NCBI RefSeq assembly: GCF_006175995.1
Contig: NZ_VDMB01000026.1
Location: 1-42,318 of the forward strand
Length of the DNA: 42,318 nucleotides
Source of the DNA: Desulfobotulus mexicanus
Lineage (GTDB): Bacteria > Desulfobacterota > Desulfobacteria > Desulfobacterales > ASO4-4
Reading direction: 5' to 3'
Shown: positions 28,455 through 36,743 of the stretch, piece after piece
Layout: each line of letters begins with the position of its first letter
Position numbering within the stretch: position 1 is the first letter of the stretch
Made by a program: the position numbers and the translations under genes
The notes under the pieces: generated by a model
Database searches by the model: none
Told to the model about the DNA's origin: nothing
What the model saw: only the letters and a program-made list of their open reading frames with translations

Positions 28455-29051
28455 CTATCGGCGCTGGCTGATGAGGTTCATGAGTCCCAGAAGAATACCG
28501 AGTCCTATAAAGGCACCGGGCGCTTCCACAAGAAATGTGAGGGGCTGGTATCCGGGACCGAAAATACTGTGTCCCAGCAGGGTTCCGTTTCCAAAGGCTT
28601 CCCGAAGAGCGCCAAGGGCAGCCAGTGAAAGGGTGAATCCGATGCCTATACCAAGGCCGTCGGCCAGGGATGGGAGGACGCTGTTTTTGCTGGCAAAGGC
28701 TTCGGCCCTTCCCAGAACAACACAGTTCACGACAATGAGGGGAATGAAAATTCCAAGCTTCTGGTATAAAGGATAGGTGAAGGCCTGCATGAGCATATCC
28801 ACAATGGTGACAAAGGTTGCTATCACAAGAATGTAGCAGGCAATGCGCACTTTGGGTGGAATCTGATTTCTCAGAATGGAGATCAGCACATTGGAGCAGA
28901 CCAGCACAAAGGTGGTGGCAAGGCCCATGCCGATGCCGTTTTCAACGGTCATGGTAACGGCCAGTACGGGGCAGAGTCCAAGGACCAGACGGAAGGGCGG
29001 AATTTCTTCCCACAGTCCCTTGAGGAACTCTTTATGCAAAGGACGCGGCAT
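28455..29051 (-). CDS. rnfE: RnfE, membrane subunit of the Rnf complex
   Basis: This 198-residue, six-helix protein is homologous to RnfA with opposite topology. The hallmark segments GLCPVLAVT and FIPLIVVNCVVLGRAEAFA carry the conserved Cys residues that share the intramembrane cluster with RnfA. It starts directly after the rnfG stop with no gap, a sign of coupled translation. Confidence 0.96.
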   Translation of the reverse strand: MPRPLHKEFLKGLWEEIPPFRLVLGLCPVLAVTMTVENGIGMGLATTFVLVCSNVLISILRNQIPPKVRIACYILVIATFVTIVDMLMQAFTYPLYQKLGIFIPLIVVNCVVLGRAEAFASKNSVLPSLADGLGIGIGFTLSLAALGALREAFGNGTLLGHSIFGPGYQPLTFLVEAPGAFIGLGILLGLMNLISQRR

Positions 29052-29642
29052 TTATTCCTCCTTTTCCGTTTTGGAAGATTCGAGTTCGGGTTTGAGGCGA
29101 AGGTAGGCCGAAGAAGCCCGTTCCACTGCCTGAACCACCGCACGGGCTGTGATGGTGGCACCACTTATGCTGTCTAAGCTTCCACCGTCTAAGCGGAGGC
29201 TTTCCGGTGATCCGGCTTTTTTACCCTTAAACTGACGGGTGAAGGACGGGTCATCCTTGGCCCTTGATCCTATGCCCGGTGTTTCGCTGTGGGTAGTTAC
29301 ACCCGCACCCATCAGGGTATCGTCCTTCAGGCTGAAGCCCACCATCACATGAACATCTCCGGAATAGCCCTGTGCCCTGTCTTCCAGCACCATGATGCTT
29401 TGATTGTTCACTTTGCCTGGAAAAATGAGATAGTCACGATTGCCGTCATTTAAGGTGAACCGATCGGCAATGGGGTCGTTTTCCGTGCCTTCAAGAATCT
29501 GCCGGATAACCGGCGCTTTTTCATTGGCAAGTTTCTGTCTTTCAATGGGGTCTTTGGTCCACTGCTGAACTCCCGCCAGCACTCCGCCGGAGACGGCACT
29601 GAGGATGGCAAGGGTGACCACCATACGTATCATTTCTCCCAT
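29052..29642 (-). CDS. rnfG: RnfG, flavoprotein subunit with covalent FMN
   Basis: This 196-residue protein has one N-terminal membrane helix and an extracytoplasmic FMN-binding domain. The flavinylation motif DSISGATIT places the FMN-bearing threonine at Thr163, the target of ApbE flavin transferase (family knowledge). No apbE gene is in the window. It overlaps the end of rnfD by 13 bases. In this organism it may take or give electrons to the operon's cytochrome in the periplasm. Confidence 0.94.
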   Translation of the reverse strand: MGEMIRMVVTLAILSAVSGGVLAGVQQWTKDPIERQKLANEKAPVIRQILEGTENDPIADRFTLNDGNRDYLIFPGKVNNQSIMVLEDRAQGYSGDVHVMVGFSLKDDTLMGAGVTTHSETPGIGSRAKDDPSFTRQFKGKKAGSPESLRLDGGSLDSISGATITARAVVQAVERASSAYLRLKPELESSKTEKEE

Positions 29643-30601
29643 GAGGACCTCCCCAGGGCTTTGGGCCGCATCCGGTCCAGGATGGGCGTAAGAAGATTCA
29701 TCAGGAGAACGGCAAAGACAGCACCGTCTCCATAAACACCCAGATTACGGATGATGATTACCAGTGCACCGCCGCCAAGGCCAAAGATAAGCATGGGTAT
29801 GGGCAGTACCGGAGATCCTGCATCCTCAGGCATGAGAAAAAAGGCCACCAGAAGGGTGCTGCCCGTGAGCAGATGGAAGAGGGGACCTGCATAAAGGGCA
29901 GGATTCATCAGGTGAAAAGCTGTGGCCGTAAGAAGAATACCTGCAAGGAAGGAAAGGCAGATTTCCCAGCGTGAAATGCCGGTGAGCATGAGAAAGATGC
30001 CCCCGATCAGAAGCCCTGCGGCACAGCCTGTTCCGATATAGGCAATTTCCCTGCCCATAAAAAGATCGGCCATGTTAAAGCGGAAGGCTGCTTCAGCTCC
30101 CATGGCCTTTACTTCAACGAGGGGCCAGATGGCCGGAAAATTAAGGGTGTAATTGAGAAAGGTCCGATCCAGATCATAGAGGTGGGGCCAGGATATGAGA
30201 AGAAGGGCTGTGACCAGAGCCGCAGGATTAAAGGGATGGGTGCCCGTGCCTCCATATATTTCCCGGCCAAGGCCTACGGCAAGGCCCGTTGCACAGACCA
30301 CAGCCCACCATGGCATGGCCATGGGCATGAGCATGGCAATGAGAAGGCCGGTCAGGGCAGCACCGCCGTCTTTTGCGGAAGAGGGCTTTCTGCTTATTAA
30401 CTGAAAAAGCACTTCCCAGATCATGGCTGAGCCTACGGCCATGAGAAGCACTGCAAGGGCAGGCATGCCAAAGCGCAGAATCGTTGGGACTATGGCAGGA
30501 AGGGCTGCTGCCATGATGATGAGGTGCCGGATGGAAATACTCTGTCCGCAGTGCATGAACGGTGCATGCCCCACGGTGAACCGGGTTGCGGAAGACATCA
30601 T
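29630..30601 (-). CDS. rnfD: RnfD, membrane subunit (flavinylation site apparently missing)
   Basis: From ATG 30601, which overlaps the rnfC stop as ATGA and has AGGAGG eight bases upstream, the product is 323 residues with about nine helices. An upstream ATG at 30712 lies inside rnfC and is rejected. The segments YGGTGTHPFNPAALVTALLL and IGTGCAAGLLIGGIFLML identify RnfD/NqrB. Where related proteins carry the FMN-binding Thr in an S/T-x-ATP-like motif before the GEtSala-type helix, this one reads VEVKAMGAEAAF, with no threonine. Either FMN is not covalently bound or the site has moved. Confidence 0.92.
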   Translation of the reverse strand: MMSSATRFTVGHAPFMHCGQSISIRHLIIMAAALPAIVPTILRFGMPALAVLLMAVGSAMIWEVLFQLISRKPSSAKDGGAALTGLLIAMLMPMAMPWWAVVCATGLAVGLGREIYGGTGTHPFNPAALVTALLLISWPHLYDLDRTFLNYTLNFPAIWPLVEVKAMGAEAAFRFNMADLFMGREIAYIGTGCAAGLLIGGIFLMLTGISRWEICLSFLAGILLTATAFHLMNPALYAGPLFHLLTGSTLLVAFFLMPEDAGSPVLPIPMLIFGLGGGALVIIIRNLGVYGDGAVFAVLLMNLLTPILDRMRPKALGRSSWEK

Positions 30602-31908
30602 TCTGCCACCTCCTGATTCTGCGCTTCTTCGGCCAGATAGCGTCGGTGTTCGTATTTGGCCAATTGAATATACTGGAAAATGGGAATGCGTCCGGGGCAT
30701 ACAAAGCTGCACAGGCCGCAGTCGATGCAGCTCATAAGGTCAAAGGATTCCGCTGCTTCCCCATAATGGCCAGCTTCCAGAACCCGCAGAAGAAGATTCA
30801 CAGGAACCCGTGCCGGACAGATGCGGTTGCAGGCACCGCAGTTGAGGCAGGATGGGGTCTGTGAAGGAACACCCTTTTCTGCTGCCTGAACGAGGAGGGT
30901 ATCCGTGTCCGGACATATGGGGAAGTCATCGGTATATACGGCATAGCCTGTCATGGGGCCGCCCAGAATCAGTCTGTCTCCGTATTCGGCCTTAAGTCCC
31001 AGATGTTCCAGTACCTTTGAAACAGGCGTTCCGATGCAAACGGAAATCAGATGGCCAATGCCGTCCTTTCCCATGACCTGCACCAGTTTCTGCATGGGAG
31101 GAACGCCCGTTGCGTAGAGAGTTCCCATGGCAGCCAGGGCTTCGGCCTGCAGGACAAGGGTTCCTGCTTCCATGAGGGGTGCTTCCGCAGGGGCTTCTTC
31201 TCCTGTCACAGTGCGGTGGAGGAGGCGGGGAGAAGCTGCCGGATAAACCGGTGCAACTCCGTGCACGCGGCATCCCTTGAGCTTGTTCCATTCCTGCTGC
31301 TGGCCTTCCACCACCATAAGGTGGGCTGAAGCCGAAGGCCATGTACTGCGAATCCATTCCAGTCCGGCTTCAAGATCTTTTTGTCTTGTCTTAAGTACGT
31401 ACTGGTTGTTGGTGGCCAGAACATCGGAGCCAAGCCCGTTGATAATAACCCTCAGGGGCGGATTTTGGGGCAGCTCAGGTTTGCCGGGAAGTGCAGGAGC
31501 TGCCCGGAACATGTCGCTGCGCTGAAAACTTTCCGCCTGAGGGGGGGAGTCCGTTTCTCCTGCTTCTATGGTGAGGGTCATATAGACACGTCCATAGTCT
31601 CCCACATAGGGGGTCATGCCTGTCACGGTGCCGGAGATGGGGGATATGACGGCATGGCCTTTGTCAAAAAGTTCAAGGAGTTGTCCCTTTGATACGACAT
31701 CGCCTTTTTTAAGTTTAAATTCCTTGCCCGGAATCTGCTTGAGTCGCAGAAGGGCTTCCCTGCCACCAATGCCATGGCCCAGAGTCTGATCCGAAAGAAG
31801 GGTGACGCTCTGCGGGACGGGCAGAGGGTCCAGGTCAGGGGGAGTTGGTGGCAGCAGTGCATACCTGAGCCGGGAAGAACCAAGGGTAAGCAGTCGGTTA
31901 ACAATCAT
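30598..31908 (-). CDS. rnfC: RnfC, NADH-binding iron-sulfur subunit
   Basis: This 436-residue soluble subunit sits on the membrane face of Rnf. An SLBB/NqrA-like N terminus carries LKKGDVVSKGQLL and SPISGTVTGM. The centre is a Complex I 51-kDa-like NADH/FMN domain (GGPMTGYAVY). The C terminus has two [4Fe-4S] motifs, CLNCGACNRICP (near 367) and CIDCGLCSFVCP (near 406). It exchanges electrons with NAD+/NADH (family knowledge). It lies 62 bases after the cytochrome gene. Confidence 0.95.
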   Translation of the reverse strand: MIVNRLLTLGSSRLRYALLPPTPPDLDPLPVPQSVTLLSDQTLGHGIGGREALLRLKQIPGKEFKLKKGDVVSKGQLLELFDKGHAVISPISGTVTGMTPYVGDYGRVYMTLTIEAGETDSPPQAESFQRSDMFRAAPALPGKPELPQNPPLRVIINGLGSDVLATNNQYVLKTRQKDLEAGLEWIRSTWPSASAHLMVVEGQQQEWNKLKGCRVHGVAPVYPAASPRLLHRTVTGEEAPAEAPLMEAGTLVLQAEALAAMGTLYATGVPPMQKLVQVMGKDGIGHLISVCIGTPVSKVLEHLGLKAEYGDRLILGGPMTGYAVYTDDFPICPDTDTLLVQAAEKGVPSQTPSCLNCGACNRICPARVPVNLLLRVLEAGHYGEAAESFDLMSCIDCGLCSFVCPGRIPIFQYIQLAKYEHRRYLAEEAQNQEVAE

Positions 31909-31970
31909 AAGAATCTCCTGGTGCAGATGTGTATGTCCCTTGCAGGGGCATGGGGATGTGGCATCTGATA

Positions 31971-32339
31971 TCAGCGGCTATGACAGGCTGCACAATCCAC
32001 GGGCCCTGCCTGCTCATCTTCATGGCACTGGATGCACTGGTCGTGGAGGGCATCCATGTAGGAAAGCATAAAGGGATCTTCAGAATCTTTTTCGTGGCAG
32101 ACAAGGCAGGAAAAGGTGTCATCCCCGTAATCCAGGTTGTGATGACAGCTTGCACAGTCCAGTCCGTAATCTTCAGAATGGATCTGATGGTCAAAAAGAA
32201 CATTGCCTGCCTTTCCTTCAAAAAGTATACGTACGGGTTCCATGGGAGGCTGGGCCGGAAAGAGGGTGTAGGCCCCGAAACCCAGCAGAGAAAGCACAAT
32301 GGCTATGGCCAGAAGCTTTTTTGGTGGTAAATGCTGCAT
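31971..32339 (-). CDS. Tetrahaem cytochrome c of the rnf operon
   Basis: This 122-residue exported cytochrome has a signal/anchor helix (about residues 8-27). Four CXXCH sites start at Cys62, 78, 102 and 116, with extra His residues (FDHQIH, CHH) for bis-His ligation. It is a clear paralogue of TmcA at 5709-6095: the first haem sits at the same residue, and both end in a QAGPVxCAxCH block. In Desulfovibrio a multihaem cytochrome gene also precedes rnfC (established, as I recall), so it probably links Rnf to the periplasmic c3 pool. The gene starts the run cyt-rnfC-D-G-E-A. Confidence 0.88.
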   Translation of the reverse strand: MQHLPPKKLLAIAIVLSLLGFGAYTLFPAQPPMEPVRILFEGKAGNVLFDHQIHSEDYGLDCASCHHNLDYGDDTFSCLVCHEKDSEDPFMLSYMDALHDQCIQCHEDEQAGPVDCAACHSR

Positions 32340-32437
32340 GGTAATCCGCCTTTTGTATCCGTAAGTTCATAAGAATGTGCAGGGCTATGACCGATACTTA
32401 CCGGTTGACAGACAAAGGGGGCCGGTGTGACTGTACG

Positions 32438-32468
32438 CAGCCCCGATGGGAGAGAGATATCGGGGCTG
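32438..32468. other. Perfect 10-bp hairpin between rseC and the rnf cytochrome gene
   Basis: CAGCCCCGAT (32438-32447) and ATCGGGGCTG (32459-32468) form a perfect stem with an 11-base loop. On the coding (minus) strand no T run follows, so it is not a standard terminator for rseC. It may be a processing or attenuation hairpin setting the ratio of rseC to rnf messages. Confidence 0.45.
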
Positions 32469-32532
32469 TTTGTACAGGAGGTTCAGGCAGCCTGCTTGAT
32501 GGAATTGTTTAGCAATATGAATGCCATATTGT

Positions 32533-33051
32533 TTATATGGTTGTTTTTATTTGAATTGATTCGTTTTTGTCTTCGGTCTGACGGGGCGGTTCTGTGGGAT
32601 TGTCCGAAAAAGCGGACTGTTCCGGACCTTTGATGCGTTTTAAAATTTTTGGTCCATATGCCGGAGAGCGGGCCAGTCTGGAACTGATGTGGCGTATGGT
32701 AAAAAATGCCAGTGCAAGGGACAGTAGACCGGCACAGGCAGCTAAGGCATCGGCCGGCAGGTGCAGCCTGCTGGCGGCATGGTGGGCGGTAAGTGCAGCA
32801 CTTACAAAAAAGACAACGGGCGAGACATAAAGAAGGGCCATGACCCTTACAAACTCGCTGTTTCCTATGCCCACAAGAACCTTGTCTCCTGCTCTGAGAC
32901 CGGGAAGGGTTTTGACCTCTATCTCCATGCTTGCCGGATCTACGGAACAGACACTTCTGGCTTTACAGGCGGCACAGGCTTCGGGTCTGCAGGCCTGAAT
33001 TCGGGTGTTTTCTCCTGATGTGAAGGTGACGATGGCCTCTGTTGTTCGCAT
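32533..33051 (-). CDS. rseC: RseC/MucC family membrane protein
   Basis: This 172-residue protein has a short N-terminal beta domain with four Cys (residues 21, 26, 29 and 35), then two membrane helices (about 70-88 and 100-120) and a charged tail. This is the RseC/MucC layout, in which the Cys cluster is thought to bind an Fe-S centre. RseC-like proteins accompany Rnf in several bacteria and, with Rnf, reduce SoxR in E. coli. It is read towards rnf, 193 bases upstream of the cytochrome gene, so it is probably the first gene of the operon. GAGGAG precedes the ATG. Confidence 0.85.
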   Translation of the reverse strand: MRTTEAIVTFTSGENTRIQACRPEACAACKARSVCSVDPASMEIEVKTLPGLRAGDKVLVGIGNSEFVRVMALLYVSPVVFFVSAALTAHHAASRLHLPADALAACAGLLSLALAFFTIRHISSRLARSPAYGPKILKRIKGPEQSAFSDNPTEPPRQTEDKNESIQIKTTI

Positions 33052-33099
33052 GACAGCTCCTCACTGAAGGTGGTTTGATACATCTCTTTTAATGATAAA

Positions 33100-33115
33100 A
33101 GCAAAAAACAGGCCA
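33100..33115 (-). promoter_or_regulatory. Sigma-54 (-24/-12) promoter for rseC-rnf
   Basis: On the minus strand the sequence is TGGCCTGTTTTTTGCT. It matches the sigma-54 consensus TGGCACG-N4-TTGCW except at two positions (CT for AC), with exact GG-to-GC spacing. The predicted start near 33089 gives a short leader of about 38 bases to the rseC ATG. It is very similar to the site before tmcD (TGGCCCGTTATTTGCT). Confidence 0.6.
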
Positions 33116-33146
33116 GATTTAATTTTTGACGGATGGGACAGCTCGT

Positions 33147-33236
33147 CGCAGGCGTAAGGCCTGCGTCTGTGAGTCTTTTTACGGTCCCTGTTTTGCAGGG
33201 GCATCCTTTACGGGTGCCCGGCTACAAGCGTAAAAC
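33147..33236 (+). repeat. Dispersed repeat, copy A
   Basis: The stretch with CTTTTTACGG, GCAGGGGCATCCTTTACGGG and CGTAAAAC matches, in the opposite orientation, the repeat at 36718-36827. Its left end is the hairpin CGCAGGC/GCCTGCG (33147-33165). It occupies the 540-base gap between the divergent rseC-rnf and rnfB genes, a place where it could touch regulation. Apart from the sigma-54 site at 33100 and a small CCCGC/GCGGG hairpin near 33549, I see nothing else in the gap. Confidence 0.6.
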
Positions 33237-33591
33237 ATGGTTGTTTAATTTCAAAGGCTTAGGCTTGCTATGGCTGAAAGATAATGATAATCAAAAAAAT
33301 ATTGGTGAAGCCTTTTTGGGAATGGATCAAAGGTCAAAGCTTTTGAATACATGGCATGAATCTTGTAATGTTATTTGCAGGACAAAGGGACGCTTGCGGA
33401 AGACGAAAGAGTAAGAACGGGTATTTTGGAAAAAAGATACGCTTTCCTTCATTAATATATAGAGTTTTGTACCTTGCGTCTGCTTTTTTATATAAAAAAT
33501 ACTGTCCGGAAAACAGGACGGCTTTTGGAGCAAGATCTGTACAGATTCCCGCACCTGCGGGTTCCACGAATCCAGAAGGAGAAAATTTGCA

Positions 33592-34437
33592 ATGAATATC
33601 CTGATTTCTGTACTGGCCCTGAGCGGACTGGGTGCCCTTATCGGTCTTTTGCTGGCCATTGCTGACAAATGGCTTTATGTGGAGGAAGATCCCCGCATTG
33701 ATCTGGTGGAAGGTGTGCTTCCCGCAGGTCAGTGCGGTGCCTGCGGTTATGCGGGATGTCGGCAGTATGCGGAAAAGGTGGTGCTTGAGCCCCGCGTTTC
33801 TCCGGCTCTCTGCACGCCGGGGGGGGCTGATGTGGCCCGTGAAGTGGCCCGCATCAGTGGTAAGGAAGCCGAAGAAATGCTTGCTGCCAAAGCTGTGGTT
33901 GCCTGTGGTGGTGGAAATGTGGAGGGATGCCATTCCCTGTTTACTTATCAGGGTATTTCCGACTGCCGTGCAGCTTCTTTGCTGACGGAAGGGGAGAAGG
34001 CCTGTAAATGGGGGTGCCTTGGCCTTGGAAGCTGTGTTTCAGTTTGTCCTGAAAATGCTATCCTTGTCAATGCGCGTGGTGTTGCTGAAGTGGATAAGGA
34101 AGCCTGCATCGGATGCGGTATCTGTGTCCGGGCCTGCCCCAAGGATGTGATTGTCATGGTTCCGGAAACGGCAAAAACCATGATTTTCTGCAAAAATCCG
34201 GACAAGGGCGGAGAAACTAAAAAAGCCTGTGACTTTGGTTGCATCGGCTGCCGTCTCTGCACCAAAGCCTGCCCCCACGGAGCCGTTGCCATGGCAGGCA
34301 ATCTCCCGGAAATAGATTACGCCAGATGCGCCGTCTGCCCTGAGCCTGTATGCCTTGGGGTGAAATGCAAGCCGGGTTGTTTTCTGCCCGTTTCCGGTAT
34401 CCGGCCTGGGGAAATATCAGAAGCTCAGGCTGCCTGA
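33592..34437 (+). CDS. rnfB: RnfB, polyferredoxin subunit, encoded apart from the rnf operon
   Basis: This 281-residue subunit has an N-terminal membrane helix and a first cluster motif (CGACGYAGC with a distant Cys). A ferredoxin-like region follows with CLGLGSCVSVCP, CIGCGICVRACP and CIGCRLCTKACP. RnfB takes electrons from reduced ferredoxin into the complex (family knowledge). In most genomes it sits beside rnfA. Here it lies on the opposite strand, divergent from rseC-rnfCDGEA, with its own GAAGGAG start site, so it needs its own promoter. A weak sigma-54-like site lies near 33352, with GT instead of GC at -12. Confidence 0.94.
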   Translation: MNILISVLALSGLGALIGLLLAIADKWLYVEEDPRIDLVEGVLPAGQCGACGYAGCRQYAEKVVLEPRVSPALCTPGGADVAREVARISGKEAEEMLAAKAVVACGGGNVEGCHSLFTYQGISDCRAASLLTEGEKACKWGCLGLGSCVSVCPENAILVNARGVAEVDKEACIGCGICVRACPKDVIVMVPETAKTMIFCKNPDKGGETKKACDFGCIGCRLCTKACPHGAVAMAGNLPEIDYARCAVCPEPVCLGVKCKPGCFLPVSGIRPGEISEAQAA

Positions 34438-34444
34438 TGACTTA

Positions 34445-34473
34445 GGCTATTTCCTAAAATAGAAATACCTTTT
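34445..34473 (+). terminator. Weak terminator after rnfB
   Basis: GGCTATTTC and GAAATACC form an 8-bp stem with one mismatch, around an 8-base loop, followed by TTTT. It lies just after the rnfB stop. The rest of the 117-base gap to the ykgJ-like gene is C/G-rich with no feature I can name. Confidence 0.45.
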
Positions 34474-34555
34474 GTCCCCCCCCTCTCCCTCCGGGCGGTG
34501 GCTGAGGCTCTCGAAGCGAGGGGGTCGGGGTGAGGCAGCCCTGTCCACGGTTTTT

Positions 34556-35230
34556 TTATACGGGAATCCGTTTGGGTTTGATCACCCAGCCGGATTCTTT
34601 TTTTTCTATTTTCAGATCAAACATAACCGGCAGTGTCTGCATCAGAGGTCTTCCAAAGAGAAGATCCGTCATTTTTGCCATCTCCGGTTTTTTTTCATGC
34701 ATGACCTCCCGTATGTGTCTGTCATACAAAATGATTTCTCCGAGTTTCCGGACACTTTCCTCGTCGGCACCTTTTTTTCCCTCTATGGTTTCAACAAGGC
34801 TGCGGATGGTATCATAGCCGCAGCGCTTTTCATGGTCTTCAATGAGATCCCAGAGACCTTCAACACCGCCGAAAATATCTTTGCGGGTAAGCCGGTCTTC
34901 CTGATAGCGGGCCAGCAGGGCACGGGTGTCCCAGCATTTCAGCAGTCTGCATTCCACAGGACGGGTTTCATAAACATCACAGGCGTCCCCTTTTTCAGAA
35001 AGATGGATACAGGCCCAGTCCCTGTTGCTGTCCGGCTGGATTTTGATGATTTCTTCTTCCAGTATGATTTTTTTGTTTTCCACCGGGTCCATGCCAATCT
35101 CGCCTTTTCTAAGGGTAAAAAGGCCGCTTGCAGGCAGTTTGCCCTGCATGATGAGAAACTTGTCTTCAATGTGCAGGGCGGGTCCGCCTTTGCGGCAACA
35201 TTCGCCGCACTGGGTACAGGATGTCTGCAT
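34556..35230 (-). CDS. YkgJ family cysteine-cluster protein
   Basis: The product is 224 residues from ATG 35230, which follows AAAGGAG; an ORF start at 35326 has no such site. The N terminus MQTSCTQCGECCRKGGPAL and later CIHL, CDVYETRPVECRLLKCW make up the eight-Cys YkgJ cluster, which binds zinc or iron and may hold an Fe-S centre. Function is unknown across the family. It converges on rnfB, so it is not part of the rnf operon. Upstream, 35231-35392 shows no recognisable feature. Confidence 0.82.
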   Translation of the reverse strand: MQTSCTQCGECCRKGGPALHIEDKFLIMQGKLPASGLFTLRKGEIGMDPVENKKIILEEEIIKIQPDSNRDWACIHLSEKGDACDVYETRPVECRLLKCWDTRALLARYQEDRLTRKDIFGGVEGLWDLIEDHEKRCGYDTIRSLVETIEGKKGADEESVRKLGEIILYDRHIREVMHEKKPEMAKMTDLLFGRPLMQTLPVMFDLKIEKKESGWVIKPKRIPV

Positions 35231-35392
35231 GGTCACTCCTTTTGCTTGTAAGTCTGCTATACTGACTGCGTCTGCAGTGCAGGGTCTGGTCTGAAAGAAT
35301 GTCTGGCAAAGATCTTTTTTTATCAATGCCCTTGCCTGCTGGATCTAGCCGAAAGAGGCGCAAGTGTCAAAGTGTTCCGCATCGTAAAAATC

Positions 35393-35520
35393 ATTCACAG
35401 GGGAAGGCCCTGCGCCTGCCCGTGAAATACGCAACCCAACACCTTATCCTTGCAATCCCAATGGGGGTGGCTTAATATTTGATGTTGGTCTTGTACATGG
35501 AAAGTCTCCCTTTATAGAGC
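35393..35520 (+). repeat. Dispersed repeat, copy B
   Basis: Starting at CGTAAAAATCATT and running through CAGGGGAAGGCCCTGCGCCTG and CGTGAAATAC to GTACATGGAAAGTCTCCC, it matches copy C at 36769-36890 over about 120 bases with small indels. It lies 100 bases before the AAA-ATPase gene. A hairpin with GTCTCCCTT and AAGGGAGAC (35508-35546, then T-rich) lies at its right end and could end transcripts. Confidence 0.75.
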
Positions 35521-35621
35521 TTTGAGCGGTTCTGGAAGGGAGACTTTTTTTATATTCAAGAGTTTAAGGAATTTCTGATGTCTGGGCTGAAATAAAGGCA
35601 TGGGCATGTAATGGAGATGAG

Positions 35622-36743
35622 ATGATGAAAAAACTGCCCGTCGGAATCAGTAATTTAAGGGAGATCATTGGGAATGGATATGCCTATGTGGATAAATCTA
35701 TGTTCGTGCATGATCTTGAAGAAACAGGCAAATATTATTTTCTTTCCAGACCAAGGCGCTTTGGTAAATCCTTGATGGTAGATACATTAAAAGAAGCCTT
35801 TGAGGGAAACCGAAGCCTGTTTGAAGGCCTATGGCTGGAAAATAGGAGGGACTGGGAACAGGTTTATCCTGTGATTCGTGTATCCTTTGGGCAGGGTATT
35901 ATTGGAAGCCGGAGTGAGCTGGAAGAAAAAATAGCTGAAATATTGTATTTTTATGAACAAAAATTTGGTGTTGTGTCTGATTTCAAGAGTATTTCAGGCC
36001 GTTTTGCCCAGTTGATAGAGTCTGTCTCCATAAAGTATAATCAACGGGTTGTGCTTCTTGTGGATGAATACGACAAGCCCATTCTGGATAACATTATATG
36101 CAGAGACAGGGTTGAGGAGATCCGGGATGGCTTGAAAAACTTTTATTCTGTAATTAAAGACAGTGATGCTCATCTTCACTTTGTTTTTATCACAGGGGTT
36201 TCAAAGTTTTCCAAGGTAAGCCTGTTTTCCGGGCTTAACAATCTTGTGGATATTACCCTTTCCCCCATGTTTGCAACCATCTGCGGACTTACAGAATCGG
36301 AGCTTGTTTGTGTTTTTGAAGAGCATCTGAAAGGAAAAAACCTTGATGATATACGGCGCTGGTATAATGGTTATTCCTGGTTGGGAGAGAGGATTTATAA
36401 TCCTTTCAGTATCTTGAATTTTTTCAGGGAAGGACTTTTCAGAAACTACTGGTTTGAAAGCGGCACTCCTGCATTTCTTCTTCAGCTTCTTACGGAGCGG
36501 CATTATCCCATTCCGGCCATTGAGAAGCTTGAAGTGGGGGCGGAACTCCTTGGCAGCTTTGAGCTGGATAATATTTTTGTGGAAACCCTCCTCTTTCAGA
36601 CGGGTTATCTTACCATTACTGCCCATGAGGAAGTGCTGCCCGGCGAGGTTCTCTATCGTCTGAATTATCCCAACTTTGAGGTCAAAAAAAGTTTTACAGA
36701 ATATCTTCTCACCTGTTTTACCCGGCAGCCTGCGTCCCCGTAG
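35622..36743 (+). CDS. AAA-ATPase-like protein lacking its C-terminal nuclease domain
   Basis: The 373-residue product matches the AAA-ATPase_like (PF09820) family, common and multicopy in anaerobes. It has the start LPVGISNLREIIGNGYAYVD, a Walker A-like RPRRFGKS (43-50), Walker B VVLLVDEYDKP (Asp148-Glu149), and later FITGVSKFSKVSLFSGLNNL and WYNGY. Full-length members run past 500 residues and end in a PD-(D/E)XK nuclease-like domain (DUF1703). This one stops right after FEVKKSFTEYLL. The last residues (CFTRQPASP) and the stop are encoded by repeat copy C, so the gene was truncated at the repeat. The function of the family is not established; a mobile or defence role is often suspected. Confidence 0.8.
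   Translation: MMKKLPVGISNLREIIGNGYAYVDKSMFVHDLEETGKYYFLSRPRRFGKSLMVDTLKEAFEGNRSLFEGLWLENRRDWEQVYPVIRVSFGQGIIGSRSELEEKIAEILYFYEQKFGVVSDFKSISGRFAQLIESVSIKYNQRVVLLVDEYDKPILDNIICRDRVEEIRDGLKNFYSVIKDSDAHLHFVFITGVSKFSKVSLFSGLNNLVDITLSPMFATICGLTESELVCVFEEHLKGKNLDDIRRWYNGYSWLGERIYNPFSILNFFREGLFRNYWFESGTPAFLLQLLTERHYPIPAIEKLEVGAELLGSFELDNIFVETLLFQTGYLTITAHEEVLPGEVLYRLNYPNFEVKKSFTEYLLTCFTRQPASP

Noticed and set aside
33352-33367. Sigma-54-like site TGGCATGAATCTTGTA before rnfB
   Set aside because: The -12 element has GT instead of the near-invariant GC, and it lies 225 bases before the gene. It is too weak to list as a promoter.
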